Positions 17,193-26,589 of a stretch of DNA of 47,669 nt are shown here, one piece after another. The notes below the pieces were generated by a model. It saw only the letters and a program-made list of their open reading frames with translations. It did not search any database and had not been told where the DNA came from. Source of the DNA: Oscillospiraceae bacterium (GTDB lineage: Bacteria; Bacillota; Clostridia; UMGS1810); NCBI GenBank assembly GCA_015069095.1, contig SVJH01000016.1, positions 1-47,669 of the forward strand, in the 5' to 3' direction. The position numbers and the translations under genes were made by a program. The stretch's first letter is position 1. The number at the start of each line of letters is the position of its first letter.

Positions 17193-17861
17193 ATGGAAAA
17201 AATAAATGTGGCAATAGACGGACCTGCAGGTGCCGGCAAAAGTTCAATATCAAAAGAAGTAGCAAAAAAACTTGGCTATATCTATGTTGATACCGGTGCT
17301 ATGTACAGAGCAGTAGGTCTTAAATTTTTAGATAAATCAATAGAAGAAAATGATGCAGAATTTATAAAATCACTAAATGAAACAACAGTAGATATTAAAT
17401 ATACTGATGGAGTGCAACATATTTTTCTTGACGGAGAAGATGTTTCTGCTCTTATAAGAACACAAAAAGTATCTCAGATGGCATCAGACGTTTCAAAAAT
17501 AGGGTTAGTTCGTGAAAAACTTTTGTCGCTTCAGAAAAATCTTGCAAAAAATAATGACTGCATTATGGACGGAAGAGATATCGGAACAACAATACTTCCT
17601 GATGCAAAAGTAAAAATATTTTTAACAGCGTCGGCAGAGGAAAGAGCCAAAAGAAGATGCAAAGACCTTGAAAACTCAGGTCAGAGTGCAGATTATGAAA
17701 CAGTTTTAAATGAAATAATAATTCGCGATAAAAATGATTCTGAAAGAAAAATATCTCCGCTGAAAATGGCAGATGACGCCATTTTGGTAGACACATCACA
17801 TATTTCGTATGAGGAATCTGTAAATACAATTTATAACATAATTATTGACAAAATAAACTGA
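17193..17861 (+). CDS. cmk: Cytidylate kinase
   Basis: Phosphorylates CMP and dCMP to the diphosphates. The P-loop GPAGAGKSSISKEVA is at residues ~9-23. YVDTGAMYRA and DGRDIGT are the CMP-binding signatures, and AEERAKRRCKDL the lid region. The 222-residue length is normal. It is first in a cmk-plsC-ispH-S1 run, a common Clostridia order, in which 17 bases separate cmk from plsC. Confidence 0.97.
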   Translation: MEKINVAIDGPAGAGKSSISKEVAKKLGYIYVDTGAMYRAVGLKFLDKSIEENDAEFIKSLNETTVDIKYTDGVQHIFLDGEDVSALIRTQKVSQMASDVSKIGLVREKLLSLQKNLAKNNDCIMDGRDIGTTILPDAKVKIFLTASAEERAKRRCKDLENSGQSADYETVLNEIIIRDKNDSERKISPLKMADDAILVDTSHISYEESVNTIYNIIIDKIN

Positions 17862-17878
17862 TTTAGGAGATTAACCTT

Positions 17879-18457
17879 ATGGTTTACAGAATAATAAAAT
17901 TTTTGGTAAAAGTATATTTAAGCATATTTTACCGTGTTAAAATAAACGGATTGGAAAACTTACCTGAAGGTGCATTCATGCTTTGCTCAAATCATATAAG
18001 CAATTTCGATCCAGTTGTGTATGTTGCGTTTTTTAAAAGGAAAATATATTTTTTAGGTAAAGCGGAACTATTTAAAAATCCAATTCTTAAGTATTTATTA
18101 ACACAGTTTGGTATGATCCCTATAAAAAGAGGACAGGCAGATATGATGGCAATTAAAAGTGCCATTTCGGTTTTAAACAGAGGTGAAATACTTGGTATTT
18201 TTCCATCAGGAACAAGAAATAAAACTGTTGAAAAAGGACAGGCAAAATCAGGCGCTGCACTAATAGGTGCAAGATGCGGATGCAAAGCAGTTCCTGTAAG
18301 TATAATGTCTACATACAAACCATTTTCAAAAGTGGTAATAAACATAGGAAAACCTATAGATTTAGCCGAATACAAAGGCAAAAAACTTTCTGCAGATGAA
18401 CTTCAAAGTGTTGCAGATGGTGTTTATGATGAAATTGTTGAATTAGCAAATAAATAA
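17879..18457 (+). CDS. plsC: 1-acyl-sn-glycerol-3-phosphate acyltransferase
   Basis: Makes phosphatidic acid from lysophosphatidic acid at the inner face of the membrane. The acyltransferase HX4D motif is in NHISNFDP (~residues 39-46). The substrate-binding motif is FPSGTRNK (usual FPEGTRS), and VPVSI is the last conserved block. The 192-residue length is typical of the short PlsC form. The N-terminus is hydrophobic and basic, fitting membrane association. It ends 11 bases before ispH. Confidence 0.94.
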   Translation: MVYRIIKFLVKVYLSIFYRVKINGLENLPEGAFMLCSNHISNFDPVVYVAFFKRKIYFLGKAELFKNPILKYLLTQFGMIPIKRGQADMMAIKSAISVLNRGEILGIFPSGTRNKTVEKGQAKSGAALIGARCGCKAVPVSIMSTYKPFSKVVINIGKPIDLAEYKGKKLSADELQSVADGVYDEIVELANK

Positions 18458-18468
18458 GAGGTATATAA

Positions 18469-20514
18469 ATGGAAATAAAAGTTGCAAAAAGTGCAGGTTT
18501 TTGTTTTGGTGTTCAAAGGGCTGTCGATGCACTTTTAAACAAAAAAGATGATGAAAACATATCTACACTGGGTCCGATAATACATAACGAGGCTGTTGTA
18601 GAACTTCTTAAAACAAAAGGTGTAGATATAATAAATGTGCCATCTGATGCAAAAGAAGGTACAAAAATTGCAATAAGAACACACGGCGTTTGTGAAAAAA
18701 CATATGAAGAAATTAAAAAAAATGGCGAATTTATAGACCTTACCTGTCCGTTTGTGAAAAAAATACACAACATAGTAAACGAGCATTATAAAAAAGGATA
18801 TAAAATAATTATAGCAGGGGATAAAGGTCATCCTGAAGTTGATGGAATTAACGGTTGGTGCGAAAATAGTGCCGACATTATTATAAGCGAAAAGGAACTT
18901 GAAAATAAGCATTACGACAAGGTTTGTCTTGTTGCACAAACAACGCTTGATAGTGAAACTTATAAAAAAATAAAAAAATTTTTAAAAAAATCTTGCCAAA
19001 ACGTACTCATATTTGATACAATATGTAGTGCAACGGAAAAAAGACAAAAAGAAGCGGATTCTCTTTCTAAGATTTCCGATGCAATGATTGTGATAGGCGG
19101 AAAACACAGCGCCAACACAACAAGGCTTACAAGTATATGTGCAAAAAGTTGCGCAAATACTTATCAAATTGAAAATTTTGAGGAAATTCCTCAAATTTTA
19201 TATGCGCCGACAAATAATATTATCGGCATCACGGCTGGGGCTTCAACACCGCCGTGGATTATTAAGGAGGTTATAGGTACAATGGAAGAAATGATTAAAG
19301 ACGGCAATGAAATCAGTTTTGCCGAAGCTTTAGAAGCACACGAAAAAGCGCAGGCTTTAGTGGCTCTAAAAACAGGAGACATCGTTAAAGGAACAGTAAT
19401 GAGAGTCGAAAATAACGGTGTTAGTGTAAATTTAGGATATAAATCAGACGGATTTATTCCTGCAGGTGAGGTAATTGACGATCCTAACGCTGATATCAGC
19501 TCAATAATAAATGTTGGAGATGAAATTGAAGTTTTCGTTGTTAGAGTAAACGATGTTGAAGGCGAAGTTACTCTTTCAAAAAGAAAAATTGATGCTATAA
19601 AGAGCGAAAAAGTTCTTGAAGAAGCATGTGAAAACGGAACAGTACTTGAAGGTACAGTTGTTGAAGTCGTTTCAGGTGGTCTTGTAGTTTCTGCACAAGG
19701 AGGAAGAGTATTTGTTCCTGCATCACTTGCAAGCGACAGACGTATGGCTGATCTTTCAAATATGAAAGGCGAAAAAGTATCTTTTATTATTAAAGAAATT
19801 ACAAAAAAACGTGGCAGAAATAAAGTTATCGGTTCAATCCGTGCAGTTATGGAACAGCAGAAGAGGGCACTTTCTGAAGCATTCTGGGCTGAAGTTGAAG
19901 TTGGTAAAGTATATAATGGTACAGTTAAATCTCTTACAAAATTCGGTGCATTTGTTGACATCGGCGGTGTAGATGGTTTAGTACATATTTCTGAACTTTC
20001 TTGGGCAAAAATCAAACATCCTTCAGAAGTTGTTAAAGAAGGCGATGTTGTTGAAGTTAAAGTATTAGAACTTAACAAAGAAACAGGTAAAATTTCTTTG
20101 GGTTACAAAAAAACAGAAGACAACCCTTGGGAAAAAGCAAAAGCAGAACTTGAAGTTGGAAAAGATATTGCTTGTAAAGTAGTAAGAATTGTTCCATTTG
20201 GTGCATTTGCTGAAATTTATCCTGGAGTTGACGGTTTAATCCATATTTCTCAGGTTGCTAACAAACGTATTGGTAAAGTTGAAGATGAACTTACAATTGG
20301 TCAGCACATTACTGCAAGAGTTGTAGACTTAGACCTTGAAAATAATAAAATCGGTCTTAGCATAAGAGCAATCCTTGCTGAAAACGAGCCTGAAGAAGTA
20401 AAAGAAGAAGCTGTAGAAGAAACAACTGAAGAAGTTACAGCAGAAACAACAGAAGAAGTTACAGCAGAAACAACAGAAGAAGTTGTAGAAACAGCAGAAA
20501 CAACAGAAGAATAA
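18469..20514 (+). CDS. ispH: IspH (HMBPP reductase) fused to ribosomal protein S1 domains
   Basis: Residues ~1-280 are 4-hydroxy-3-methylbut-2-enyl diphosphate reductase, the last step of the MEP isoprenoid pathway. The three Fe-S cysteines are in AGFCFGVQ, DLTCPFV and DTICSATEKRQ, and GHPEVDG carries the catalytic Glu. Residues ~300-640 hold four S1 RNA-binding domains; the third and fourth are the most canonical (FGAFVDIGGVDGLVHISEL, FGAFAEIYPGVDGLIHIS). The last ~35 residues are a Glu/Thr repeat tail. The fusion is known in Clostridia; why the two are joined is not established. There is no frameshift between the two parts. Confidence 0.96.
   Translation: MEIKVAKSAGFCFGVQRAVDALLNKKDDENISTLGPIIHNEAVVELLKTKGVDIINVPSDAKEGTKIAIRTHGVCEKTYEEIKKNGEFIDLTCPFVKKIHNIVNEHYKKGYKIIIAGDKGHPEVDGINGWCENSADIIISEKELENKHYDKVCLVAQTTLDSETYKKIKKFLKKSCQNVLIFDTICSATEKRQKEADSLSKISDAMIVIGGKHSANTTRLTSICAKSCANTYQIENFEEIPQILYAPTNNIIGITAGASTPPWIIKEVIGTMEEMIKDGNEISFAEALEAHEKAQALVALKTGDIVKGTVMRVENNGVSVNLGYKSDGFIPAGEVIDDPNADISSIINVGDEIEVFVVRVNDVEGEVTLSKRKIDAIKSEKVLEEACENGTVLEGTVVEVVSGGLVVSAQGGRVFVPASLASDRRMADLSNMKGEKVSFIIKEITKKRGRNKVIGSIRAVMEQQKRALSEAFWAEVEVGKVYNGTVKSLTKFGAFVDIGGVDGLVHISELSWAKIKHPSEVVKEGDVVEVKVLELNKETGKISLGYKKTEDNPWEKAKAELEVGKDIACKVVRIVPFGAFAEIYPGVDGLIHISQVANKRIGKVEDELTIGQHITARVVDLDLENNKIGLSIRAILAENEPEEVKEEAVEETTEEVTAETTEEVTAETTEEVVETAETTEE
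20431..20508 (+). repeat. 24-base tandem repeat coding the acidic C-terminal tail of IspH-S1
   Basis: A 24-base unit starting GAAGTTACAGCAGAAACA occurs exactly twice (20431-20454 and 20455-20478), followed by a longer variant copy. It encodes repeats of EVTAETTE and keeps the reading frame. Confidence 0.9.
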
Positions 20515-20526
20515 TATTAAAAATAT

Positions 20527-20564
20527 AAAAGCGTGTTTGCTATAAAAGCAAATGCGCTTTTTTT
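20527..20564 (+). terminator. Terminator after ispH-S1
   Basis: A 14-bp stem, AAAAGCGTGTTTGC (20527-20540) with GCAAATGCGCTTTT (20548-20561), fully paired if two G-U pairs are allowed, ends in seven T. Confidence 0.88.
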
Positions 20565-20682
20565 GCTTGTTCCGACAACAAAAATTGCTCATTTTGTTTG
20601 GTTTTCACTAAATGAACACAATATTTTGTATATTTTTTTGAAAAAATGCAAAAAAACACTTTATTTCTTAACAAAGATATGT

Positions 20683-20688
20683 TATAAT
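20683..20688 (+). promoter_or_regulatory. Putative -10 of the prfA operon promoter
   Basis: TATAAT lies 30 bases before the prfA start, downstream of the ispH-S1 terminator. The -35 at the proper distance (TTTATT) is poor, so only the -10 is called. The rest of the 204-base gap (20515-20718) holds the terminator and AT-rich sequence. Confidence 0.5.
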
Positions 20689-20718
20689 AATTATGACTAT
20701 AAAATCAGAGGTGCTTAA

Positions 20719-21789
20719 ATGTTTGAAAAATTATCTTTCATAGAAGAAAGATTTGAAGAATTAGAAGGTAAAATATCAGATCCAAACGTTATTGCAGATC
20801 AAAATCTTTGGCGAAAACTTTGCAAAGAACATTCAGATATTGCGCCGATTGTTGAAAAATATAAAGAATATAAATTAGTTAATCAGAATATTGAAGAAGC
20901 AAAAGAAATATTGTCTACAAGTTCAGACAAAGACTTAAAAGAAATGGCATCAATGGAGCTTGACGAAAGTAAAGAAAGAATTTTGGAAATAGAAAATGAA
21001 ATAAAAATACTTCTTCTTCCAAAAGATGAAAATGACGATAAAAACGTTATTATGGAAATAAGAGGCGGTGCAGGTGGCGATGAAGCCGCACTTTTTGCAG
21101 GCGACCTTCTTAGAATGTACTCTATGTACGCAGAAACAATGCGCTGGAAAGTTGAGATGCTAAGTTCAAATCCAACTGATATAGGCGGATATAAAGAAGT
21201 ATCTTTCGCTATAAACGGACAGGGTGCATATTCAAGACTAAAATTTGAAAGCGGAGTTCATAGAGTTCAAAGAATTCCGTCAACTGAATCAGGCGGAAGA
21301 ATCCATACATCAACAGTTACGGTTGCTGTGCTTCCTGAAGTTGAAGATGTAGAAATCGAAATCAATCCTAATGACCTTAGAATTGACGTTTTCCGTGCAG
21401 GCGGTCCTGGTGGACAGTGCGTTAATACAACTGACTCAGCCGTACGAATTACACATATTCCAACCGGTATAGTTGTTTCTTGTCAGGATGAAAAATCACA
21501 ACTTAAAAATAAAGAAAAAGGTATGAAAATCCTTCGTTCAAGAGTTTACGACCTTGCACTTCAACAGCAAAATGAAAAGATCTCAAGCGAAAGAAAAAGT
21601 CAGGTTGGAACAGGCGATAGAAGCGAAAGAATAAGAACATACAACTTCCCGCAAGGAAGAGTAACTGATCACAGAATAGGCCTTACACTTCATAGGCTTG
21701 ATGGCGTTTTAAATGGCGACTTAAATGAAATAATAGATGCACTTATTACAGCTGATCAAAGCGAAAAACTTAAAATGAGTGAAGAATAA
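20719..21789 (+). CDS. prfA: Peptide chain release factor 1
   Basis: Reads UAA and UAG stop codons and triggers peptide release. The catalytic GGQ loop is in [17 protein letters not shown]. The codon-recognition region follows the RF1 pattern ([19 protein letters not shown]). The 356-residue length fits RF1. The next gene starts within its stop codon (TAATG). prmC, the methylase of the GGQ glutamine and usually the next gene, is absent here. Confidence 0.97.
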   Translation: MFEKLSFIEERFEELEGKISDPNVIADQNLWRKLCKEHSDIAPIVEKYKEYKLVNQNIEEAKEILSTSSDKDLKEMASMELDESKERILEIENEIKILLLPKDENDDKNVIMEIRGGAGGDEAALFAGDLLRMYSMYAETMRWKVEMLSSNPTDIGGYKEVSFAINGQGAYSRLKFESGVHRVQRIPSTESGGRIHTSTVTVAVLPEVEDVEIEINPNDLRIDVFRAGGPGGQCVNTTDSAVRITHIPTGIVVSCQDEKSQLKNKEKGMKILRSRVYDLALQQQNEKISSERKSQVGTGDRSERIRTYNFPQGRVTDHRIGLTLHRLDGVLNGDLNEIIDALITADQSEKLKMSEE

Positions 21790-22787
21790 TGACAAAAATC
21801 ATAGATAAATCAAATCTTTCCGATGCGGCATTGTGTCTTAAAAATGGCGGAACAGTTGTTTTTCCTACCGAAACTGTTTACGGTCTTGGAGCAGATGCCC
21901 TAAAAGAAGAAAGTGTAGATAAAATATATGCTGCAAAAGGCAGACCAAGTGATAACCCCCTTATTATCCATATTGCAGATAAAGAGGACATAAAAAATAT
22001 AGCACTTGAAATAACAGATGATGCACAAAAACTTATCGATGCTTTCTGGCCGGGTCCACTTACAATGATATTTAAAAAACGACCTGAAATAAATAATAAG
22101 GTTACAGCAAATCTTAATACAGTTGCAGTAAGATGTCCTGTAAATGAAATTGCAAGAGAACTTATAAGACAAAGTGGTGTTTACGTTGCAGCACCTTCTG
22201 CTAATCTTTCGGGAAGTCCAAGCCCAACAACATTAAAACACGTTGTAGATGACCTTGACGGACGAGTTGATTATATAATCGACGGAACAGGTTGTGAAAT
22301 TGGTATAGAGTCAACAGTTCTTGATGTAAGTGGGGATGAATTTAAAATTCTGCGTCCCGGAAAAATTACATTTGACGATATAAAAAAAGTTACTGAAAGA
22401 ATAAAAAATGACTATATTGACATTAAAAATGTGAAAACTGCACAGTGTCCTGGTATGAAATACACTCATTACAGTCCAAAGGCAAAGGTAATTGTGGTTG
22501 AGGGCGATATAGATAAAACAAAAAGTTATATACAAGAAAAACTTGATAGTAAAAAAGATACAACTGGTGTAATTGCGTATAAAAATTCCAATTTTGAAAA
22601 TTCAGATTTTACAGTTTGCTTTTCTGATATGAACGAATACGCTGCAATGCTTTATGAAACCCTTAGAATATTTGATGAAAAAAATGTAAAAACAATTTAT
22701 GCACAGTTTAAAGAAGAATCAGGAATTGGTGTAGCAGTAAAAAACAGAATTTATAAATCTGCAGGATATGATGTTATAAATTTATGA
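21789..22787 (+). CDS. tsaC: L-threonylcarbamoyladenylate synthase (Sua5/YwlC type)
   Basis: Makes threonylcarbamoyl-AMP from Thr, bicarbonate and ATP, the first step of tRNA t6A37 formation. The N-terminal YrdC domain (~residues 1-200) shows the hallmark FPTETVYGLGADAL, KGRPSDNPLIIHI and APSANLSGSPSPT. The C-terminal ~130 residues, beginning after CPGMKYTHYSPKAKV, are the Sua5 domain, so this is the long form (332 residues). It overlaps prfA by one base. tsaD lies three genes downstream. Confidence 0.96.
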   Translation: MTKIIDKSNLSDAALCLKNGGTVVFPTETVYGLGADALKEESVDKIYAAKGRPSDNPLIIHIADKEDIKNIALEITDDAQKLIDAFWPGPLTMIFKKRPEINNKVTANLNTVAVRCPVNEIARELIRQSGVYVAAPSANLSGSPSPTTLKHVVDDLDGRVDYIIDGTGCEIGIESTVLDVSGDEFKILRPGKITFDDIKKVTERIKNDYIDIKNVKTAQCPGMKYTHYSPKAKVIVVEGDIDKTKSYIQEKLDSKKDTTGVIAYKNSNFENSDFTVCFSDMNEYAAMLYETLRIFDEKNVKTIYAQFKEESGIGVAVKNRIYKSAGYDVINL

Positions 22788-22798
22788 GGTGTTAATGA

Positions 22799-23245
22799 AT
22801 GAAAGTGCTTTTTGTTTGTACAGGAAATACTTGCAGAAGCGCAATGTGTGAAGGGATTTTTAAACATATTGCCAAGAAAGATAATATAGAAGTTACATCA
22901 GCCGGATTAGGTGCTATAAAAGGCGATGCGGCAAGCGAAAATGCTGTGTTGGCGCTTTCAGATTTGGGCATAGATATTTCAAATCACAAATCAAAACCGC
23001 TTACAAATGGCGATGTATTTGATGCTGACTTAGTTTTATGTATGACAAAAATGCATTCAAATATTATAAAACAGTCGTGCCAAAGCGAAAAAGATAAAGT
23101 TTTTACTTTATACGAATATGCCACAGGTACAAACAAGGATGTTAAAGATCCATACGGTACGAATCTTGAATCGTACAAACAGTGTGCAAAAGATTTGAAA
23201 GAACTTCTTAAATCAGTATACGAAAAGGTAACAAAAGATGATTAG
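22799..23245 (+). CDS. Low-molecular-weight phosphatase, YwlE-like
   Basis: A 148-residue LMW phosphatase. The P-loop is CTGNTCRS (residues ~7-14) and the general-acid Asp is in KDPYGTNLESY. The Thr in the loop (GNTCRS) is the feature that distinguishes protein-arginine phosphatase YwlE from tyrosine phosphatases (typically GNICRS), so arginine phosphatase is the better guess. The tsaC-ywlE neighbourhood also exists in Bacillus. No mcsB arginine kinase is seen in this window. It overlaps rimI by eight bases. Confidence 0.87.
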   Translation: MKVLFVCTGNTCRSAMCEGIFKHIAKKDNIEVTSAGLGAIKGDAASENAVLALSDLGIDISNHKSKPLTNGDVFDADLVLCMTKMHSNIIKQSCQSEKDKVFTLYEYATGTNKDVKDPYGTNLESYKQCAKDLKELLKSVYEKVTKDD

Positions 23246-23660
23246 AAAACTTACCGAAAAAGATATAGATAAACTTTTTATACTTGAAAAAAACTGTTTT
23301 TTTGATTATTGGTCAAAAAATATGTTGCAAGATGAACTAAAAAAAGAAACATCGTATCTTTACGGAATGTTTGAAGATGATAATCTTTTTGGATATATTC
23401 TTTTGAGTAAATGCGTAGATGAAGTTGAAATTTTAAAAATATGCGTTGATGTTGAACAACGAAAAAAAGGTATAGGAAAAAGGCTTATTGAATTTTCCTT
23501 AGAAGATATTGGAAAAATTTCATCTGTATACCTTGAGGTAAGAAAAAGCAATACAGGTGCAATAAAACTGTATGAAAAATGCGGATTTGAAAAAATTGGC
23601 GAAAGAAAAAAATATTATAAAGATAACGAAGATGCTGTTTTAATGGTAAAGAGTTTATAG
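23238..23660 (+). CDS. rimI: Ribosomal protein alanine N-acetyltransferase RimI-like (GNAT)
   Basis: A GNAT-fold acetyltransferase of 140 residues. Acetyl-CoA-binding motif A is VDVEQRKKGIGKRLIEF, and the C-terminal VYLEVRKSNTGAIKLYEKCGFEKIGERKKYY is the classic RimI signature. It overlaps the preceding phosphatase gene and ends 12 bases before tsaD. rimI next to tsaD is a widespread pairing. Substrates other than S18 are possible. Confidence 0.93.
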   Translation: MIRKLTEKDIDKLFILEKNCFFDYWSKNMLQDELKKETSYLYGMFEDDNLFGYILLSKCVDEVEILKICVDVEQRKKGIGKRLIEFSLEDIGKISSVYLEVRKSNTGAIKLYEKCGFEKIGERKKYYKDNEDAVLMVKSL

Positions 23661-23672
23661 GAGGAAAATAAA

Positions 23673-24674
23673 ATGGCATTGATTCTTGGAATTGAATCAT
23701 CGTGTGATGAAACTGCAGCAGCGGTAGTAAAAGACGGACGTGAAGTTTTGTCAAATGTTATTTCATCGCAGATAGATATACATAAAAAATTTGGCGGAGT
23801 TGTTCCCGAAGTTGCATCGAGAAAACATCTTGAAATAATAAATTCAGTTGTCGATGATGCTTTAAAAGAAGCAAATGTTACTTTTGACGATATTGATGCA
23901 ATAGGTGTAACGTATGCTCCGGGTCTTGTAGGTGCACTGCTTGTTGGTGTTTCAACAGCAAAAGCACTTGCATATGCACTAAAAAAACCGCTTGTAGGTG
24001 TTCATCATATAAGAGGTCATATATGTGCAAACTTTATTGAACATAAAGATTTGAAACCGCCTTTTGTATGCCTTGTGGCATCTGGCGGGCACAGCCATAT
24101 AGTTCTTGTTGAAGATTATACAAAGTTTAAAATACTCGGACAAACACGAGATGATGCAGCAGGCGAGGCATTTGATAAAGTTGCAAGAGTACTTGGACTT
24201 GGATATCCTGGTGGTCCGAAAATTGATAAAGCCGCAAAAGATGGCGATGAAAATGCAATATTTTTTAAAAGGGTTTCTTTTGGAAAAGATTCGTTTGACT
24301 TTAGTTTTAGCGGAATTAAAACTGGTGTAATAAATCATCTCCATAACCTTGAGCAAAAAGGAGAAACCTACAACATAAGCGATGTTGCAGCAAGTTTCCA
24401 AAAAAGCGTTGTAGATGTTCTTACAGATAATCTTATAGCAGCAGCAAAAAAATATAATATAAGTAAAATTGCTCTTGCTGGGGGAGTTGCAGCAAACTCA
24501 AAACTAAGAGAAGAACTTATGAGGAAAAAAGGCAAAATGGAAGTTTATTATCCATCGCCTATATACTGCACAGATAATGCTGCAATGATTGCGTGCAGTG
24601 CTTACTACGAGATATTAAGCGGAAAAACAAGCGATTTATCGCTAAATGCAATTCCGTATTTATCTATAGAATAG
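23673..24674 (+). CDS. tsaD: tRNA N6-adenosine threonylcarbamoyltransferase TsaD
   Basis: Transfers the threonylcarbamoyl group to A37 of ANN-decoding tRNAs, as part of TsaBDE. An ASKHA ATPase fold starts with [14 protein letters not shown]. The metal-binding motif [10 protein letters not shown], followed by [12 protein letters not shown] and [10 protein letters not shown], and the C-terminal CTDNAAMIA Asp ligand are present. At 333 residues it is full length. tsaB and tsaE are not in this window. SD is AGGAGG. Confidence 0.97.
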   Translation: MALILGIESSCDETAAAVVKDGREVLSNVISSQIDIHKKFGGVVPEVASRKHLEIINSVVDDALKEANVTFDDIDAIGVTYAPGLVGALLVGVSTAKALAYALKKPLVGVHHIRGHICANFIEHKDLKPPFVCLVASGGHSHIVLVEDYTKFKILGQTRDDAAGEAFDKVARVLGLGYPGGPKIDKAAKDGDENAIFFKRVSFGKDSFDFSFSGIKTGVINHLHNLEQKGETYNISDVAASFQKSVVDVLTDNLIAAAKKYNISKIALAGGVAANSKLREELMRKKGKMEVYYPSPIYCTDNAAMIACSAYYEILSGKTSDLSLNAIPYLSIE

Positions 24675-24696
24675 AAATTAAAAGGAGGATTTACAA

Positions 24697-26541
24697 ATGA
24701 AATTAAAAAGTGTGAAAGGTGTTTTATTAGTGGGAGTGATGATACTATCACTTCTAACAAATGTATGTGCTGCTCCAATGTTTCCGGATGTAACAGAGGA
24801 TTCTTACGGATGGGCTCAACAAGCAGTAGAAGAAATGGCAGAAAACGGTATAGTTAAAGGTTATGAAGACGATACATTCAGACCTGAAAAAACTGTTACA
24901 AAACTTGAAGCATTAGTTCTTATTTCAAGAATTTTAGGTGTTGACGAAGAAGTTAACGAAGGCATTATGGAAGTTGCTTATGAAAAATATGGCGATACAG
25001 TCGGTGCTTATGAACTTCCTTACGGCGAAGATGAAGTTATTTATCTTTTAGCAAAAAACGTTATTTCTGTTTCTGAACTTTCAGGATATATCAGCGGTTC
25101 AAATGCGTCTGCAGGACTTAAAAGATATGAAGTTGCTGTTCTTATGACAAAAGCAATGGGTGCAGAAGAACAGGTTAAACAAAATCTTGTTACAGTTTTA
25201 GACTATGAAGATGAAGATAAAATCCCTTCATATGCTAAAAAATATGTTGAATATGTTTCTCAGGAAGAAATAATGATGGGTGTTGATGAAACTCATTTCT
25301 CACCTGATACAGATGTTAACAGAGCTCAGATTGCAGTTCTTCTAAAAAGAGTAATTGATGCATCTGAAATTGAACAGTATAAAGCAGCAGTTGCTTCTGT
25401 TGATCCTATTGTTCAGATTGTAAGACTTAGAACAAGCGAAGGCGAAACATACGGATATTCAATTAAAGACGATACACAGATAAGATTTGACGGCGAAAAA
25501 TGCATTTTGGATGAAGTTAAAGTTGGAGATGAAGCAGTCGTTACAACAAGAAACGGAAAACTTTTCTCAATTGACTTTTTAACACCGGATGTTGAAGAAG
25601 TAGTTAAAGGTTCTATTGTAAGTGTTTCAAGAACTGCTAGTACTCAGTCAATTAAACTTAACGAATTTAAAGCCGATGGTACTGAAGAAACAAATATTTA
25701 TACTTGCGCTGAAGATGTAGTTATTGATTCAGCAGTAGGTTCAAGTACGTTTACAGACCTTAAAGCAGGAGATTATGCAGAATTAACTCTTAAAAAAGGT
25801 AAAATCATTTCTGTATATGCAGAAGAAAAAACAATGATTGCAAGAGGTGTAGTTACTGATATTACACTTGACGGCGGTGTTGTTACAATAGAAATTAAAA
25901 ATGCTGATGATGAAGAAGAAAAATACGTTGTTTCTAACGATGAAGTAAAAGTTACAAAAAATTCTAAAGCAGCAGAATTTACAGATGTAGTTGTTGGTGA
26001 TTCAGTAAGTCTTACACTTACATACAGAGAAGTAACAAAAATTGTTGCTACAAGCCAGACAAAATCTGCAAACGGTGTTGTAGAAGAAATTATAATTTCA
26101 GCAAATCCTTCTGTTACATTAAAACTTGATGGTGAATCAAAAACATATCCACTTGCAAAAGATGTAGAAATAAAAATCAACGGAGTAGAAGGTACAATTT
26201 ACGATTTAAGACTTGCTACAGCAGCATCTGTTACACTTGAATCTGAAACAATTACAAAAATTTCAACATCACCTGTTGAAACAATAGGTCAGGTAACTGG
26301 TACGGTTGATTTTGTAAATGTATCTTACGGTTTAATTCAGGTAACATACTTTGATACAGCAACTGCACAAAATGTAACACGTTCTGTATTTGTAGGAAAA
26401 ACATCAAAAATATTCGATAATGCAACTTCAAAAGATATACCGCTTAAAAACTTGACAGCAGGTTCTGTTATTACAGCAGTCGGAACATCAGCTTCTGGTA
26501 TATTTGAAGCAAACACAATTATAGTTATTTCAACAAAGTAA
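24697..26541 (+). CDS. SLH-domain surface protein with ~five tandem beta repeats
   Basis: A secreted 614-residue protein. The signal peptide spans ~1-26 with cleavage after VCA. Three SLH domains follow (residues ~28-225; FPDVTEDSYGWAQQAVEEM and the NGIVKGYEDDTFRPEKTVT type of motif); these bind pyruvylated cell-wall polymers and would hold the protein at the cell surface. Residues ~235-612 contain about five degenerate repeats of ~75 residues, each with a G-x-V-x-x-I start and a DL-x-x-GD-x-V-x-LT end (e.g. TDLKAGDYAELTLKKGKIISV). No catalytic motif is seen. SD is AGGAGG, and a strong terminator follows. Confidence 0.9.
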   Translation: MKLKSVKGVLLVGVMILSLLTNVCAAPMFPDVTEDSYGWAQQAVEEMAENGIVKGYEDDTFRPEKTVTKLEALVLISRILGVDEEVNEGIMEVAYEKYGDTVGAYELPYGEDEVIYLLAKNVISVSELSGYISGSNASAGLKRYEVAVLMTKAMGAEEQVKQNLVTVLDYEDEDKIPSYAKKYVEYVSQEEIMMGVDETHFSPDTDVNRAQIAVLLKRVIDASEIEQYKAAVASVDPIVQIVRLRTSEGETYGYSIKDDTQIRFDGEKCILDEVKVGDEAVVTTRNGKLFSIDFLTPDVEEVVKGSIVSVSRTASTQSIKLNEFKADGTEETNIYTCAEDVVIDSAVGSSTFTDLKAGDYAELTLKKGKIISVYAEEKTMIARGVVTDITLDGGVVTIEIKNADDEEEKYVVSNDEVKVTKNSKAAEFTDVVVGDSVSLTLTYREVTKIVATSQTKSANGVVEEIIISANPSVTLKLDGESKTYPLAKDVEIKINGVEGTIYDLRLATAASVTLESETITKISTSPVETIGQVTGTVDFVNVSYGLIQVTYFDTATAQNVTRSVFVGKTSKIFDNATSKDIPLKNLTAGSVITAVGTSASGIFEANTIIVISTK

Positions 26542-26544
26542 TAT

Positions 26545-26570
26545 AAAAGGGCTGCTATGCAGCCCTTTTT
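26545..26570 (+). terminator. Terminator after the SLH gene
   Basis: AAAAGGGCTGC (26545-26555) pairs with GCAGCCCTTTT (26559-26569) around a three-base loop, followed by T. It lies four bases after the SLH stop codon. Confidence 0.92.
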
Positions 26571-26589
26571 GTTTAAAAGAGGATTTTAT

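Noticed and set aside
19191-20078. Long minus-strand ORF of 295 residues
   Set aside because: It is the antisense shadow of the S1 domains of ispH-S1; the translation is Ser/Thr-rich without a domain, and there is no SD.
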